Assembly (NCBI GenBank): GCA_963681975.1 | Contig: OY820613.1 | Location: 992,001-1,056,000, forward strand | DNA length: 64,000 bases | DNA from: JANELJ01 sp024511395 | GTDB taxonomy: Bacteria > Pseudomonadota > Gammaproteobacteria > GRL18 | Reading direction: 5' to 3' | In this document: positions 9,286-18,068 of the stretch, in pieces | Position numbering within the stretch: position 1 is the first letter of the stretch | Layout: each line of letters opens with the position of its first letter | Notes under the pieces: generated by a model | Seen by the model: only the letters and a program-made list of their open reading frames with translations | Told to the model about the DNA's origin: nothing | The model's database searches: none | Translations under genes and position numbers: made by a program

Positions 9286-12200
9286 ATGGATAATACAAAA
9301 AATAAACCTAGTTTAGGGCTTGCCGGTACTCTGTCAAGAACCTTTATGCATTCGCCATTAACTCTGCTGCTTCTTATTGCGACATTTGCAATTGGTCTAG
9401 CTGGTTTTATTCTGACACCTAGGCAGGAAGACCCTCAGATATCTGTCCCCATGGCGGATATTTTTGTCAGTTATCCCGGTGCCTCTGTTGAACAGGTGGC
9501 TTCACTGGCGGCTGAACCTCTGGAACGTATTATGAGTGAAATTCCAGGTGTTGATCATGTTTATTCTGCTTCCCAGCGGGGGCAGACTATGGTTACTGTG
9601 CAATTTGATGTGGGCGAAGAATTAGGTCCTTCGCTGGTTAAACTGTACGATAAACTTGAATCCAATAAAGACTTAATTCCCCCTGGAGTGTCTCCGCCCC
9701 TGGTAAAACCCAAAGGCGTGGATGATGTACCCATTGTTGCCCTGACACTCTGGTCTGACAGCCTGGATGATGCAGCCCTGCACCTGATTGCACTGGATGT
9801 TATGCAGGAGCTACAGGAGATCCCTGAAACCAGTAAAAGCTTTGTGATTAGTGGGCGTAGCGAACGTTTACGTATTGAAGTTAAGCCTGAGCGGCTGGCT
9901 GGCTATGGTATTACTTTGCAGCAGATTGCCAATACCGTGGCAACGGCCAATAGTGAGCGTACCGTTGGTTCGATTGAATCGGGTGAAAACAGTTTTAACC
10001 TTAATACCGGTTCCTTTTTAACTAGTGCAGAGGATGTCGAACGGCTGGTGGTGGCTATGCATAATGGCAACCCAGTGTATATTCGTGATATTGCCGATGT
10101 GATTCATGGTCCCGGTGAGGCCCATAAACTGGTTAATTATTATAGCGGGCCAGCAATGGAAGAGGGTAAACCGGCCAACGGTGCTCCCGCAGTAACACTG
10201 GCCATAGCCAAGAAAACCGGTACTAACGGGGTTAGTGTGGTTAACAAGATCCTGAAAAGGGTTGAGTCCATGAAAGGGCGTTTGATCCCCAGTAATGTGG
10301 AAGTAGCGGTGACACGAAATTACGGGGAATCGGCGCAGGATAAAGTTAATGAATTAATGTTTAAACTGGTACTGGTGACCATTGCAGTTTCAATATTAAT
10401 TTTCTGGTTCCTGAACTGGCGTGCGGCACTGGTCTGCTTTATTGTTATTCCTAATGTTATTCTGGTCACGACCTTTTTAGCTCTGATTATGGGCTTTACC
10501 ATTGACCGGGTTAGTTTATTTGCTCTTATCTTTTCCATTGGTATTCTGGTTGATGATGCCATTGTGGTGGTGGAAAATATGTACCGGCGCTGGGCAATGG
10601 ATGGGGAAATCAGTGACGATACTTCAGTAGATGCGGTTCGTGAAGTAGGAAATCCGACCATTCTGGCTACCTTTACGGTAATTGCTGCTCTGCTGCCTAT
10701 GGGTATGGTGCGCGGGATGATGGGGCCCTATATGGCACCGATTCCAGCACTGGGTTCAGTGGCCATGATGTATTCTCTGTTTGCTGCTTTTGTATTTACA
10801 CCGTTCCTGGCATTACGCTTTAAACCTGCCATGTCTAACCTGCACAAGATGGAAGAGGTAGAACACCGAATAGTCAGACGTCTGGATGGTTTTTACCGTA
10901 AGGTACTTAATACTTTAATTGATAACAAGGCATTGGGTTACGGCTTTCTGATTTCTCTGTTTGTTGTTTTCTTTCTTTGCTGCAGCCTGTTTTACTTTAA
11001 AGTGGTTAAAGTAAAAATGATGCCTCTGGACAATAAGGCTGTTTTTAATGTCATTATTAATTTCCCTGAAGGAACCGCACTGCCGACTACAGCCAATCTG
11101 ACACGTCAGCTGGCGGAAGAAGTCAGAAAAATACCTGAAGTGACTGCAATACAATCCTATGTAGGTACGGCCTCCCCTTATGATTTTAATGGTCTGGTAC
11201 GACATTATTACCTGCGTCAGCAGCCCTGGCAGGCTGATCTGAATGTTCAGCTATTGCATAAAACCGAACGAGATAGAAGCAGTCATGAAATTGCTATTGA
11301 GACCAGAAAATTACTTAAAGAACTCATAGCGAAAAAAATAAAGGATGGTGTATACAGCAAACTTGATGCGCCTAAAATTCAGATTGTTGAAATGCCGCCT
11401 GGTCCGCCTGTGCTGCAATCTATGGTGGCTGAAGTTTATGGGCCGACCTCTCATGAGCAACATGTTGTAGCTATGATGCTGACGGATCTGTTTGAAAAGG
11501 CAGAAACCATCGATGATGTTGATAACTACATTCAAAAACCCTATGAAATCTGGAATTTTAAAGTCAATCGTGAAAAATCCATCCGTACCGGTGTCAGTGT
11601 TGATGCCATAAATAAAACCCTGGAAATGGCCATGGGCGGTTATGTGCTGGGCGATATTAAGGACGGCTCAATACTGGAGCCTACCCTGATCATATTACAG
11701 GTACCTCTGGATGTCCGGGCTAATTTTAATAATCTGAGTCAGCTGCCGGTACCGACAATGACAGGTGGCAGTGTCCCCCTGGCTGAACTGGGTGTGTTTA
11801 CCCGAGGTTATAAAGAACCGATTATTTTCCATAAGGATCTGAGAGATGTTGAATATGTTACTGGTGAGGTTGTCGGTGAATTTGCAGCACCTATCTATGG
11901 TATCTTTGAAGTTGAAGACATGCTGTCCCTGGAAGAAAATCGCGGTCCGCGTGGTGAACATATTACCGGTGCCATGTTAGGCCCACCTGATTCTTCTGAA
12001 ATGTATAACCATTCTGGTTTTGAATGGGGTGGTGAATGGACGGTGACATATGAAACCTTCCGTGATATGGGACTGGCTTTTGGTGCTGCCATTATTATGA
12101 TCTATATGCTGGTGGTCTGGGAATTCGGCAATTTCACCTTGCCTGCTGTTATTATTTCACCGATTCCTTTAACGCTGGTGGGTATTATTCCAGGTCATGC

Positions 12201-13341
12201 CATTATGGGGGCGGAATTTACCGCGACATCCATGATTGGTTTTATTGCCCTGGCCGGTATTATTGTAAGAAACTCAATCCTTCTAGTGGATTATTCCCGT
12301 CAGGAAATTTCCCGTGGGGTGGGGATTCGTGAAGCGATTATTATGGCCTGTATTACCCGGACAAGACCGATTATTATTACGGCACTAGCACTGGTGGTCG
12401 GTTCTACTGCTATTTTGTTTGATCCGATTTTCCAGGGTATGGCTGTATCACTCATGTACGGTGTGTTTATTTCCACAATTCTAACCCTAGTGGTTATCCC
12501 TCTGGGTTGTTACAGTGGTAAAACAGCTTTTTGTGAAAATATAACTGAAGATCATCCAGATTACCCAATCTGTGTTGAATCAAGAAAAAACGCACAAAAT
12601 AAAAAGCCGTCTTCTATCCTGCCATTTATAGGGACACTGTTATTTAATATTTATAATATAACCGTGACTGTAGTCCAAGTTGCGTGGTGGAGTCTACAGG
12701 GCGTTTATACGCTTATTTTCAAACGTAAAAAGAAGACAAGTGGTTCAACTGCAGATACAACAGCTGTTAAACCAGCCGTTAAGCCGACTACGACAACAGC
12801 ATCAACCGGTTCAGCTAAAGCACCTGCAAATACGGCTGAAACTACTGTGGCTGAAAAGACTGCACCTGCAGTTAAAGATAAAGCATCAGCTGATAATACT
12901 AAAGCTGATACCGTGATCAGGACTGATGCCTCATTGGAGACTAAAGACAGTGCGCCAAAGAATGATAAAGGTGCCCAGGACAAATCCTCCAGTACGGCTA
13001 AAGTTAATGATGCTGAAGACAGCGAAGTTAAGCCTGATTCGGCACTTGTAGTTGCCGAAACTGAAACTGAGCAGAAGTCATCAACAGAAGAAATAGAACC
13101 TCAGCAAAATGCTGTTAAGAAAAAGGCGGTAACTAAAAAGGCTGTGGCCAAAAAAACCGTAGCTAAAAAACTAGCTGTGAAAAAAGCAACCGTTAAGAAG
13201 AAAGCGGTTGCTCGCAAAAAAGCCTTAACAGAAAGTAAAAAAGCAGAGGAAGCCAGTCCTAAAGGCAATCGTAAAACTGTGAAGAAAAAAGGACGTCGTG
13301 GTATTCAGTTGAAAGATGATTTAGGGGAGAGTAAAGACTAG
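9286..13341 (+). CDS. RND efflux permease with long C-terminal low-complexity/lysine-rich tail
   Basis: 1351 residues, about 250-300 more than the usual 1030-1100 for an inner-membrane RND (AcrB/HAE-type) proton-driven pump. The conserved core is residues 1 to about 1080: an N-terminal membrane span, porter domains with PRQEDPQISVPMADI, TM4 with the proton-relay motif (GILVDDAIVVVENMYRRW), and the second half with IIVRNSILLVDYSRQE and ITRTRPIIITALA. Beyond it lie a further hydrophobic segment (about 1110-1145, PFIGTLLFNIYN...YTLIFKRKKK), then a Thr/Ala/Asp/Lys-rich stretch (about 1150-1270), then a histone-H1-like run of KKAVAKK-type repeats (about 1275-1340) ending in GRRGIQLKDDLGESKD. The tail should be cytoplasmic. 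It pairs with the adaptor upstream; no TolC-type gene is nearby. Confidence 0.93.
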   Translation: MDNTKNKPSLGLAGTLSRTFMHSPLTLLLLIATFAIGLAGFILTPRQEDPQISVPMADIFVSYPGASVEQVASLAAEPLERIMSEIPGVDHVYSASQRGQTMVTVQFDVGEELGPSLVKLYDKLESNKDLIPPGVSPPLVKPKGVDDVPIVALTLWSDSLDDAALHLIALDVMQELQEIPETSKSFVISGRSERLRIEVKPERLAGYGITLQQIANTVATANSERTVGSIESGENSFNLNTGSFLTSAEDVERLVVAMHNGNPVYIRDIADVIHGPGEAHKLVNYYSGPAMEEGKPANGAPAVTLAIAKKTGTNGVSVVNKILKRVESMKGRLIPSNVEVAVTRNYGESAQDKVNELMFKLVLVTIAVSILIFWFLNWRAALVCFIVIPNVILVTTFLALIMGFTIDRVSLFALIFSIGILVDDAIVVVENMYRRWAMDGEISDDTSVDAVREVGNPTILATFTVIAALLPMGMVRGMMGPYMAPIPALGSVAMMYSLFAAFVFTPFLALRFKPAMSNLHKMEEVEHRIVRRLDGFYRKVLNTLIDNKALGYGFLISLFVVFFLCCSLFYFKVVKVKMMPLDNKAVFNVIINFPEGTALPTTANLTRQLAEEVRKIPEVTAIQSYVGTASPYDFNGLVRHYYLRQQPWQADLNVQLLHKTERDRSSHEIAIETRKLLKELIAKKIKDGVYSKLDAPKIQIVEMPPGPPVLQSMVAEVYGPTSHEQHVVAMMLTDLFEKAETIDDVDNYIQKPYEIWNFKVNREKSIRTGVSVDAINKTLEMAMGGYVLGDIKDGSILEPTLIILQVPLDVRANFNNLSQLPVPTMTGGSVPLAELGVFTRGYKEPIIFHKDLRDVEYVTGEVVGEFAAPIYGIFEVEDMLSLEENRGPRGEHITGAMLGPPDSSEMYNHSGFEWGGEWTVTYETFRDMGLAFGAAIIMIYMLVVWEFGNFTLPAVIISPIPLTLVGIIPGHAIMGAEFTATSMIGFIALAGIIVRNSILLVDYSRQEISRGVGIREAIIMACITRTRPIIITALALVVGSTAILFDPIFQGMAVSLMYGVFISTILTLVVIPLGCYSGKTAFCENITEDHPDYPICVESRKNAQNKKPSSILPFIGTLLFNIYNITVTVVQVAWWSLQGVYTLIFKRKKKTSGSTADTTAVKPAVKPTTTTASTGSAKAPANTAETTVAEKTAPAVKDKASADNTKADTVIRTDASLETKDSAPKNDKGAQDKSSSTAKVNDAEDSEVKPDSALVVAETETEQKSSTEEIEPQQNAVKKKAVTKKAVAKKTVAKKLAVKKATVKKKAVARKKALTESKKAEEASPKGNRKTVKKKGRRGIQLKDDLGESKD

Positions 13342-13435
13342 CTAAAAGATAAATGTCCCAGTATCTTTATTTTAGTCTTAGTTGTAATGTAAAAAGAAAA
13401 ATATGGGACTTAATTCTGATTAAATGGAGAGTATT

Positions 13436-13741
13436 ATGAAGAGTCTATCTAAAGTAGTGGCTGCAGCGGCTTTTGCCGGTGCAATTATCTTACCTTTACA
13501 GGCCAGCGCATGGTGGGATGACGGTGATTCCAATACCAACTGGAATGGTTATGGTAGTAATAACTAGAATAACAATGCCTATGGTAATGGCTATAACAAC
13601 TAGGATAACCGTTTTCAGGGTTATGGTGATCAGCGTTATATAAACAATGATTATCCTCCCTATGGTTACAGACCTTACGGGCCTGCTCCTTATATGCGTC
13701 CTGCTGTTGCACCAGCACAAGCGGCTCCTGCGGCCAAGTAA
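13436..13741 (+). pseudogene. Sulfur-globule-protein-like exported gene with two in-frame TAG codons
   Basis: A good ribosome site (GGAGA) precedes ATG 13436. The product starts with a clear signal peptide (KVVAAAAFAGAIILPLQASA) followed by WWDDGDSNTNW, then an Asn/Gly/Tyr-rich repeat region, then a Tyr/Pro/Ala-rich C-terminus (YGYRPYGPAPYMRPAVAPAQ) ending at TAA 13739-13741. Amber codons stand at 13565-13567 and 13601-13603, each after AAT/AAC AAC and where the repeat pattern expects Trp (NTNWNGYG), consistent with TGG-to-TAG changes. Composition, export and the aromatic/Pro tail resemble sulfur globule proteins, which coat periplasmic sulfur inclusions in gammaproteobacteria; soxB at 46040 fits this. 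The assignment is by composition only. After the TAA the frame could run on with further stops, which I regard as noncoding. Confidence 0.5.
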
Positions 13742-13876
13742 CAGGTAGCATAAGGTATTGACCCTGCCAAGTATATTGGCGTAGGTGATAATTATGCCCG
13801 GATTGCCTGACAGGCTCTGTTAAATAGCCTGTTAGTGTGATCCGGGACTACCGTCTGACAAAAACAGGAATAATAA

Positions 13877-14494
13877 ATGATCACGGTAATAGGTAATCTT
13901 AAAGGGGGCACGGGAAAAAGCACCGTGACCTTTAACCTTGCTGTATGGTTGGCATTAAACGATCATAAAGTTAAAGTATTTGACCTCGATCCACAGGCCA
14001 CTTTAAGTGATGTTGGAGATATTCGGGAAGAAGATGAGTATGAGCCTGTTATTTCGATCAGTCGTTCTTTTGATAAACTGAAAAAAGTGAAACAAGAACA
14101 GATCTTGGTGGATATTGGCACCGCCGATACCGATGCCATGAAAAAAGCCATTGAGATCACAGATAGAATTATTGTCCCGGTACCACCTAGTCAGGCGGAT
14201 ATCTGGTCAACCCAGCGCTTTATTAAAATGGTGCTGGATATCCGCGGTAAAAAAAATATGCCGCAGATGCTAGGTTTTGTAAACCGTGCCGATACCCATA
14301 TTGGTGTCAGAGAAACCGGGGAAGCAGAAGATGCTTTAAAGATGCTGCCGCATATTGACCTGATTGATACCCGGCTTTACCAGAGAACAACTTATAGACG
14401 ATCCTTCAGTGAAGGACTGGCCGTGTTTGAACTGAAGCCTAAGGGAAAAGCCGCTGCGGAAGTCAACAAGTTTGCCAGTATGCTGTATCCCTGA
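13877..14494 (+). CDS. ParA/MinD-family ATPase, small
   Basis: 205 residues with the deviant Walker A KGGTGKST (residues 9-16, signature Lys9), switch I DLDPQ (37-41) and Walker B-like ILVDIG. Such ATPases cycle between nucleoid- or membrane-bound dimers and free monomers to position DNA, protein arrays or organelles. It lacks the N-terminal helix-turn-helix of plasmid ParA and is the size of orphan ParAs that place carboxysomes, chemoreceptors or other cargo. It starts the run 13877-17975, with only 19 bp to the next gene, and no ParB-like or parS-like partner is visible. I infer cargo positioning with the downstream membrane proteins as candidates for the partner. A sulfur-globule-like gene precedes it by about 135 bp. 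Confidence 0.88.
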   Translation: MITVIGNLKGGTGKSTVTFNLAVWLALNDHKVKVFDLDPQATLSDVGDIREEDEYEPVISISRSFDKLKKVKQEQILVDIGTADTDAMKKAIEITDRIIVPVPPSQADIWSTQRFIKMVLDIRGKKNMPQMLGFVNRADTHIGVRETGEAEDALKMLPHIDLIDTRLYQRTTYRRSFSEGLAVFELKPKGKAAAEVNKFASMLYP

Positions 14495-14513
14495 GTTTTA
14501 AAGGAAGAGTTTT

Positions 14514-15701
14514 GTGTTACCTTCGATGAAAGTATTTCGGTGGATATTAAGTCATCTGACTTTGATTACCATAGTTCTGGTAATACTGTATTTCTACTGG
14601 AGTTGGGGAAATAATAAACAGGACACTTCTATAATAAGTTCTACAGCAGGCAGTGCTGACAGTCTGATTAAGGAACCAGTTAAGGAAAACATTCAACAAA
14701 ATGATAAGGAACAAAAGCAGACTATTAGACAATATTCTGTAACTGAGTCTTATCAGACGAATTCTGATAATGAGCCTTACCCGGAAAAGGCCGAACCCTT
14801 ACCGGATCCTCAGGCCTTTTCCGAACGAATGAGACAGTATCAGCTTAGACTTTCCAGGGAGGAACGTGAAAGGCTGAGCAATTATGATAAAGCCCTACAG
14901 GCAAGAAACCGAACAAAGGTAACGGGCGTTAAAGCTGTAGCGGAACCGGTTTTTCCTGATGAACAGATAGTGTTGAATAAAACAGCTTATCCTGAACCAC
15001 AGGAAATAAATAATTGTTTCCGGGTAAATCCGGTGACTAAATTTGCAAGGGAGCCACACGGGTATAAGCCTGCAACAGCAGCAGTAGACGTACCATCAGT
15101 TGAGGTAGCTGAATCCGCGCAGAAGCCAGTAATAAATGACAGCCTGCAGAAGCAGATCCGCACCAGAAAAGAGCAGCTAAGTCATCAGATGATTTCGCTT
15201 TTGTCTGCAAAGGATATGCTGGGTAAATCAGCTTCAACTAAATCAACTGAGGCTGAACAAACGGAACCGGAAGCAGATACACGGGCAGTAACAGAGACTA
15301 AACACAACAATAGTCCCTCTTCAGCATTATCCGTATCGGAAGTGAAACCGGTGATAAAAACTGCAGAGCAGAAGCAAATTCTGGCAGAAGCAAGGAAGGC
15401 ATTTGAACAGGGGCAGTATGCCGTAGCTGAGGAAAAATACCTCAGACTGGCAGCATTGTTACCGGAATTGCCGGATGTAATGGGTGAGCTGGCTAATGTA
15501 TATCGAGCACAGAGGCGGATGACCGATTTTGTTGCAGCCAATACCCGTTTTGTAAAGCGGCTGGTTAATCACTATCGATTTAAGGAAGCCTGGAGAGTGG
15601 TTGCAGAAACAGCCGATGTGGACAGGAATGTTGCTGATAAACAGCGTAGAATAATAAATAACAGACAGAAACAGGTGGAAACAGAAAATTTCATACAATA
15701 A
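14514..15701 (+). CDS. Membrane-anchored TPR-type protein, unknown function
   Basis: 395 residues from a GTG start close behind AAGGAAGAG; an ATG 12 bp later is an alternative. One membrane span lies at residues about 12-29 (ILSHLTLITIVLVILYFYW), followed by a long charged, presumably disordered region. The C-terminal 100 residues contain a TPR-like unit (EARKAFEQGQYAVAEEKYLRLAALLPELPDVMGELANVYRAQ). TPRs bind partner proteins, so it could anchor or recruit something at the membrane. It lies 19 bp after the ParA-like gene and is probably co-transcribed with it. No family name is recognised. Confidence 0.75.
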   Translation: MLPSMKVFRWILSHLTLITIVLVILYFYWSWGNNKQDTSIISSTAGSADSLIKEPVKENIQQNDKEQKQTIRQYSVTESYQTNSDNEPYPEKAEPLPDPQAFSERMRQYQLRLSREERERLSNYDKALQARNRTKVTGVKAVAEPVFPDEQIVLNKTAYPEPQEINNCFRVNPVTKFAREPHGYKPATAAVDVPSVEVAESAQKPVINDSLQKQIRTRKEQLSHQMISLLSAKDMLGKSASTKSTEAEQTEPEADTRAVTETKHNNSPSSALSVSEVKPVIKTAEQKQILAEARKAFEQGQYAVAEEKYLRLAALLPELPDVMGELANVYRAQRRMTDFVAANTRFVKRLVNHYRFKEAWRVVAETADVDRNVADKQRRIINNRQKQVETENFIQ

Positions 15702-15856
15702 TCCAAATGTCTTATAAGGAGTAATCTGTCAACACCAGATTAGAGACTGCAAACCTGGAATTTAACTGTGACCATTTTTGAAACAAATTATTTGCATTTA
15801 GATTAAAAGGATTTTCCTGATAATCAAGGGGTGGTTAATGCTTAGGAGAGAGAAAA

Positions 15857-16456
15857 ATGCCTATCAAAAGGTTGTACCATAAATTAACCAATGAAGCGGA
15901 AGATGCCACCGGTTTTGATTCTGACACCTTGGCGGATCGCAGAAAAGGTGCCGATGTAAAAGGACAGAGGTTACAGCTGATTGTCTATACTGCATTGTTT
16001 GCCTTTATCGTCCTGGCAGCCTATGGTTATTATCTGATTTTTAACCTGACCCATGATGTTCATTCCCTGTCTAATGATGTTCGGCAAATGGCCCGTTCTG
16101 TGAACCAGATGTCTCTTTCAGTGACAAGCAATATGGAAGTTATTTCAGCTAATGTCGTTGAAATGAGAAAAGGCACCAATACCATAGCCAGTGTGGTTTC
16201 AGAAACTATGCCAGTCATGTCGGATAATACCAGTAAGATGACGGTTACTGCTGATAATGTCAGTCACCGCATCGATGGTATGAGTACTAATATGCAGGCC
16301 ATGAGTGCCGGCATAATTGGTATGCAGAGAGATATGTGGAGTATGAACAAGAGTATCTCTAATCCTGGCGAAAGTATGATTGATAGTATGATGCCCTGGG
16401 GTAATAATCGCAGAGGATCATCCGGACCATTGGCTTTTCCACCTCCAGTACGTTAA
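15857..16456 (+). CDS. Membrane coiled-coil protein, unknown function
   Basis: 199 residues. One membrane span at about 40-62 (LQLIVYTALFAFIVLAAYGYYLIF) follows a basic cytoplasmic N-terminus. Residues about 65-165 form a long helix with Met, Val and Ser in heptad-like positions (MARSVNQMSLSV, VVEMRKGTNTIASVVSETM), like the rod of a methyl-accepting or tethering protein but without a chemotaxis signalling hairpin. The tail is short and Gly/Pro-rich. It lies 31 bp before the dynamin-like GTPase and after a 155-bp spacer. Translation coupling is unlikely but co-transcription is plausible. I suggest it is a membrane partner of the GTPase, as an inference from position. Confidence 0.72.
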   Translation: MPIKRLYHKLTNEAEDATGFDSDTLADRRKGADVKGQRLQLIVYTALFAFIVLAAYGYYLIFNLTHDVHSLSNDVRQMARSVNQMSLSVTSNMEVISANVVEMRKGTNTIASVVSETMPVMSDNTSKMTVTADNVSHRIDGMSTNMQAMSAGIIGMQRDMWSMNKSISNPGESMIDSMMPWGNNRRGSSGPLAFPPPVR

Positions 16457-16487
16457 TATTAAATTTTTAACAATACGCGGAGTTTGA

Positions 16488-17975
16488 GTGCCAATGTTTG
16501 CAGGACCAAGCAAGTTACTTAAATCAAGATTGGAAAGTTTACAGGATAATCTCGCTACCGAGAATCCTATTTTAATTGATGCCGTTGACTCGTTTAAAGA
16601 GCTGGACAGAGTCGGCTATCGACTGGGTTTATTAACCTCTGATCAATCTTTTGCAACTAGCATTTCATGGTGGCCGTTGATTTCTATTCTGGGTACTTTC
16701 TCAGCAGGTAAATCTTCATTTATTAATAGTTACCTTGGTGTGGATCTCCAGTTGACCGGTAACCAAGCCGTGGATGATAAATTTACCGTCATTTGTTACA
16801 GCCAGGATGAACAGGTCAGAGTATTACCTGGCCTAGCTCTGGATGCTGATCCTCGCTTACCTTTTTATCAGATCAGTGAAGAAATTGAAAAAGTGGCCGC
16901 AGGTGAAGGCAGCCGTATTGATACCTATCTGCAGTTAAAGGCCTGCAAAAGTGATGCCTTAAAAGGCAAGATCCTGATTGATTCCCCCGGATTTGATGCC
17001 GATGAACAGCGCAACTCCACCTTAAAAATTACCGACCATATTATTGATCTGGCGGATCTAGTGCTGGTGTTTTTTGATGCCAGACATCCCGAACCCGGTG
17101 CCATGAAAGATACCTTGCAGCACTTGGTAGAAGGAACCATTCGCAGAAATGATGCGGGTAAATTCCTGTTTATTCTTAATCAGATGGACTCTACTGCCAA
17201 GGAAGACAATGCTGAACAGGTGGTTGCTGCCTGGCAGAGAGCTATTGTTCAGACCGGTCTGTCTACTGGACGCTTTTACTGTATTTATAATGAAAAAGTG
17301 GCTCAACCTATTGAAGATGAACATCTTAAACAGCGCTACAAGGAAAAGCTGGATATTGATCTGGGTGAAATTAAGCATCGTATGCAGGAAGTCAGCGTAG
17401 AGCGGGTCTATCGTATTATTGGAGCCCTGGAAAACACCGCTAACCAGATTGAACAGTTAGCCGTACCCAGAATTAAACAGGCTATGGAAGCATGGTCCCG
17501 GAAAGTTCTGATATTTGACGGTATTTTATATGGTCTTATTATTGCGGCACTTATTGGTTTTTCAGTTTACGCCGGATACTGGGTAGACTGGTCTTTTCAG
17601 CCGCCCTGGCTGGAAAGTTTTAAAGCCAGTAAAATAGCTCAGGGTGTCACTGCCGGACTGTTCATTGCGGTATTTGCCGGTATTCACTACTGGGTGCGCA
17701 GTAAAGTCGCTAAAAAGATAGTAAAGACTCTGCCTACGGAAAATGGTCCGGGTAATATTGCGGCTGCTTTTTTAAAGAATACCTTTCCTATGCGCAGTAT
17801 CTTTGCCGTTAATCCGGCTGGCTGGGGCAGAAGGTCACGTAAAACCATTGAACGGGTTCGTAATGAAGCAGACACCTTTGTGAAATCGCTTAATGATAAA
17901 TTTGCCGATCCTCTGGGACGAAAGGAAGCAGAGGAACAGGCTAAAGCTGAGGCTGAAGCTAAGAAAGAAGCTTAA
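16488..17975 (+). CDS. Dynamin-like GTPase with two membrane spans
   Basis: 495 residues. G1 is GTFSAGKSS (69-77), G3 DSPGFD (165-170) and G4 NQMD (231-234), the pattern of dynamin/EHD-related GTPases that bind and reshape membranes. A helical segment follows, then two hydrophobic spans (about 345-367 and 384-402) separated by a short aromatic-rich loop, and an Ala/Glu/Lys-rich C-terminal tail. The N-terminal helical region (residues 10-60) fits the assembly helices of this superfamily. It closes the run that starts with the ParA-like gene, since a strong terminator follows directly. Function is inferred: membrane remodelling or tethering, possibly organised by the ParA-like ATPase. Confidence 0.85.
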   Translation: MPMFAGPSKLLKSRLESLQDNLATENPILIDAVDSFKELDRVGYRLGLLTSDQSFATSISWWPLISILGTFSAGKSSFINSYLGVDLQLTGNQAVDDKFTVICYSQDEQVRVLPGLALDADPRLPFYQISEEIEKVAAGEGSRIDTYLQLKACKSDALKGKILIDSPGFDADEQRNSTLKITDHIIDLADLVLVFFDARHPEPGAMKDTLQHLVEGTIRRNDAGKFLFILNQMDSTAKEDNAEQVVAAWQRAIVQTGLSTGRFYCIYNEKVAQPIEDEHLKQRYKEKLDIDLGEIKHRMQEVSVERVYRIIGALENTANQIEQLAVPRIKQAMEAWSRKVLIFDGILYGLIIAALIGFSVYAGYWVDWSFQPPWLESFKASKIAQGVTAGLFIAVFAGIHYWVRSKVAKKIVKTLPTENGPGNIAAAFLKNTFPMRSIFAVNPAGWGRRSRKTIERVRNEADTFVKSLNDKFADPLGRKEAEEQAKAEAEAKKEA

Positions 17976-17990
17976 ATTTATTATTCGGCA

Positions 17991-18035
17991 AAAAAAAGCG
18001 GTGTTTAACCACAGGAGTTAACACCGCTTTTTTTT
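17991..18035 (+). terminator. Rho-independent terminator after the GTPase gene
   Basis: An A-run, then AGCGGTGTT, a loop, AACACCGCT and a run of eight T residues. The A/T symmetry means it could act in both directions. It separates the operon 13877-17975 from the IS5-type element and the genes at 19604 onward. Confidence 0.88.
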
Positions 18036-18068
18036 GCCTGCAATAGCGCCTATACTTGAAACTAATTA

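Noticed and set aside
13485..13751. Two overlapping minus-strand frames with Tyr/His- or Ile/Val-rich repeats
   Set aside because: They mirror the repetitive plus-strand sulfur-globule-like gene, which has a signal peptide and ribosome site; the minus frames have neither.
13742..13876. Extension of the sulfur-globule-like frame beyond TAA (QVA, GIDPAKYIGVGDNYARIA)
   Set aside because: Needs read-through of two TAA and one TGA codons within 40 codons; the Pro/Ala-rich tail before 13739 looks like a natural end.
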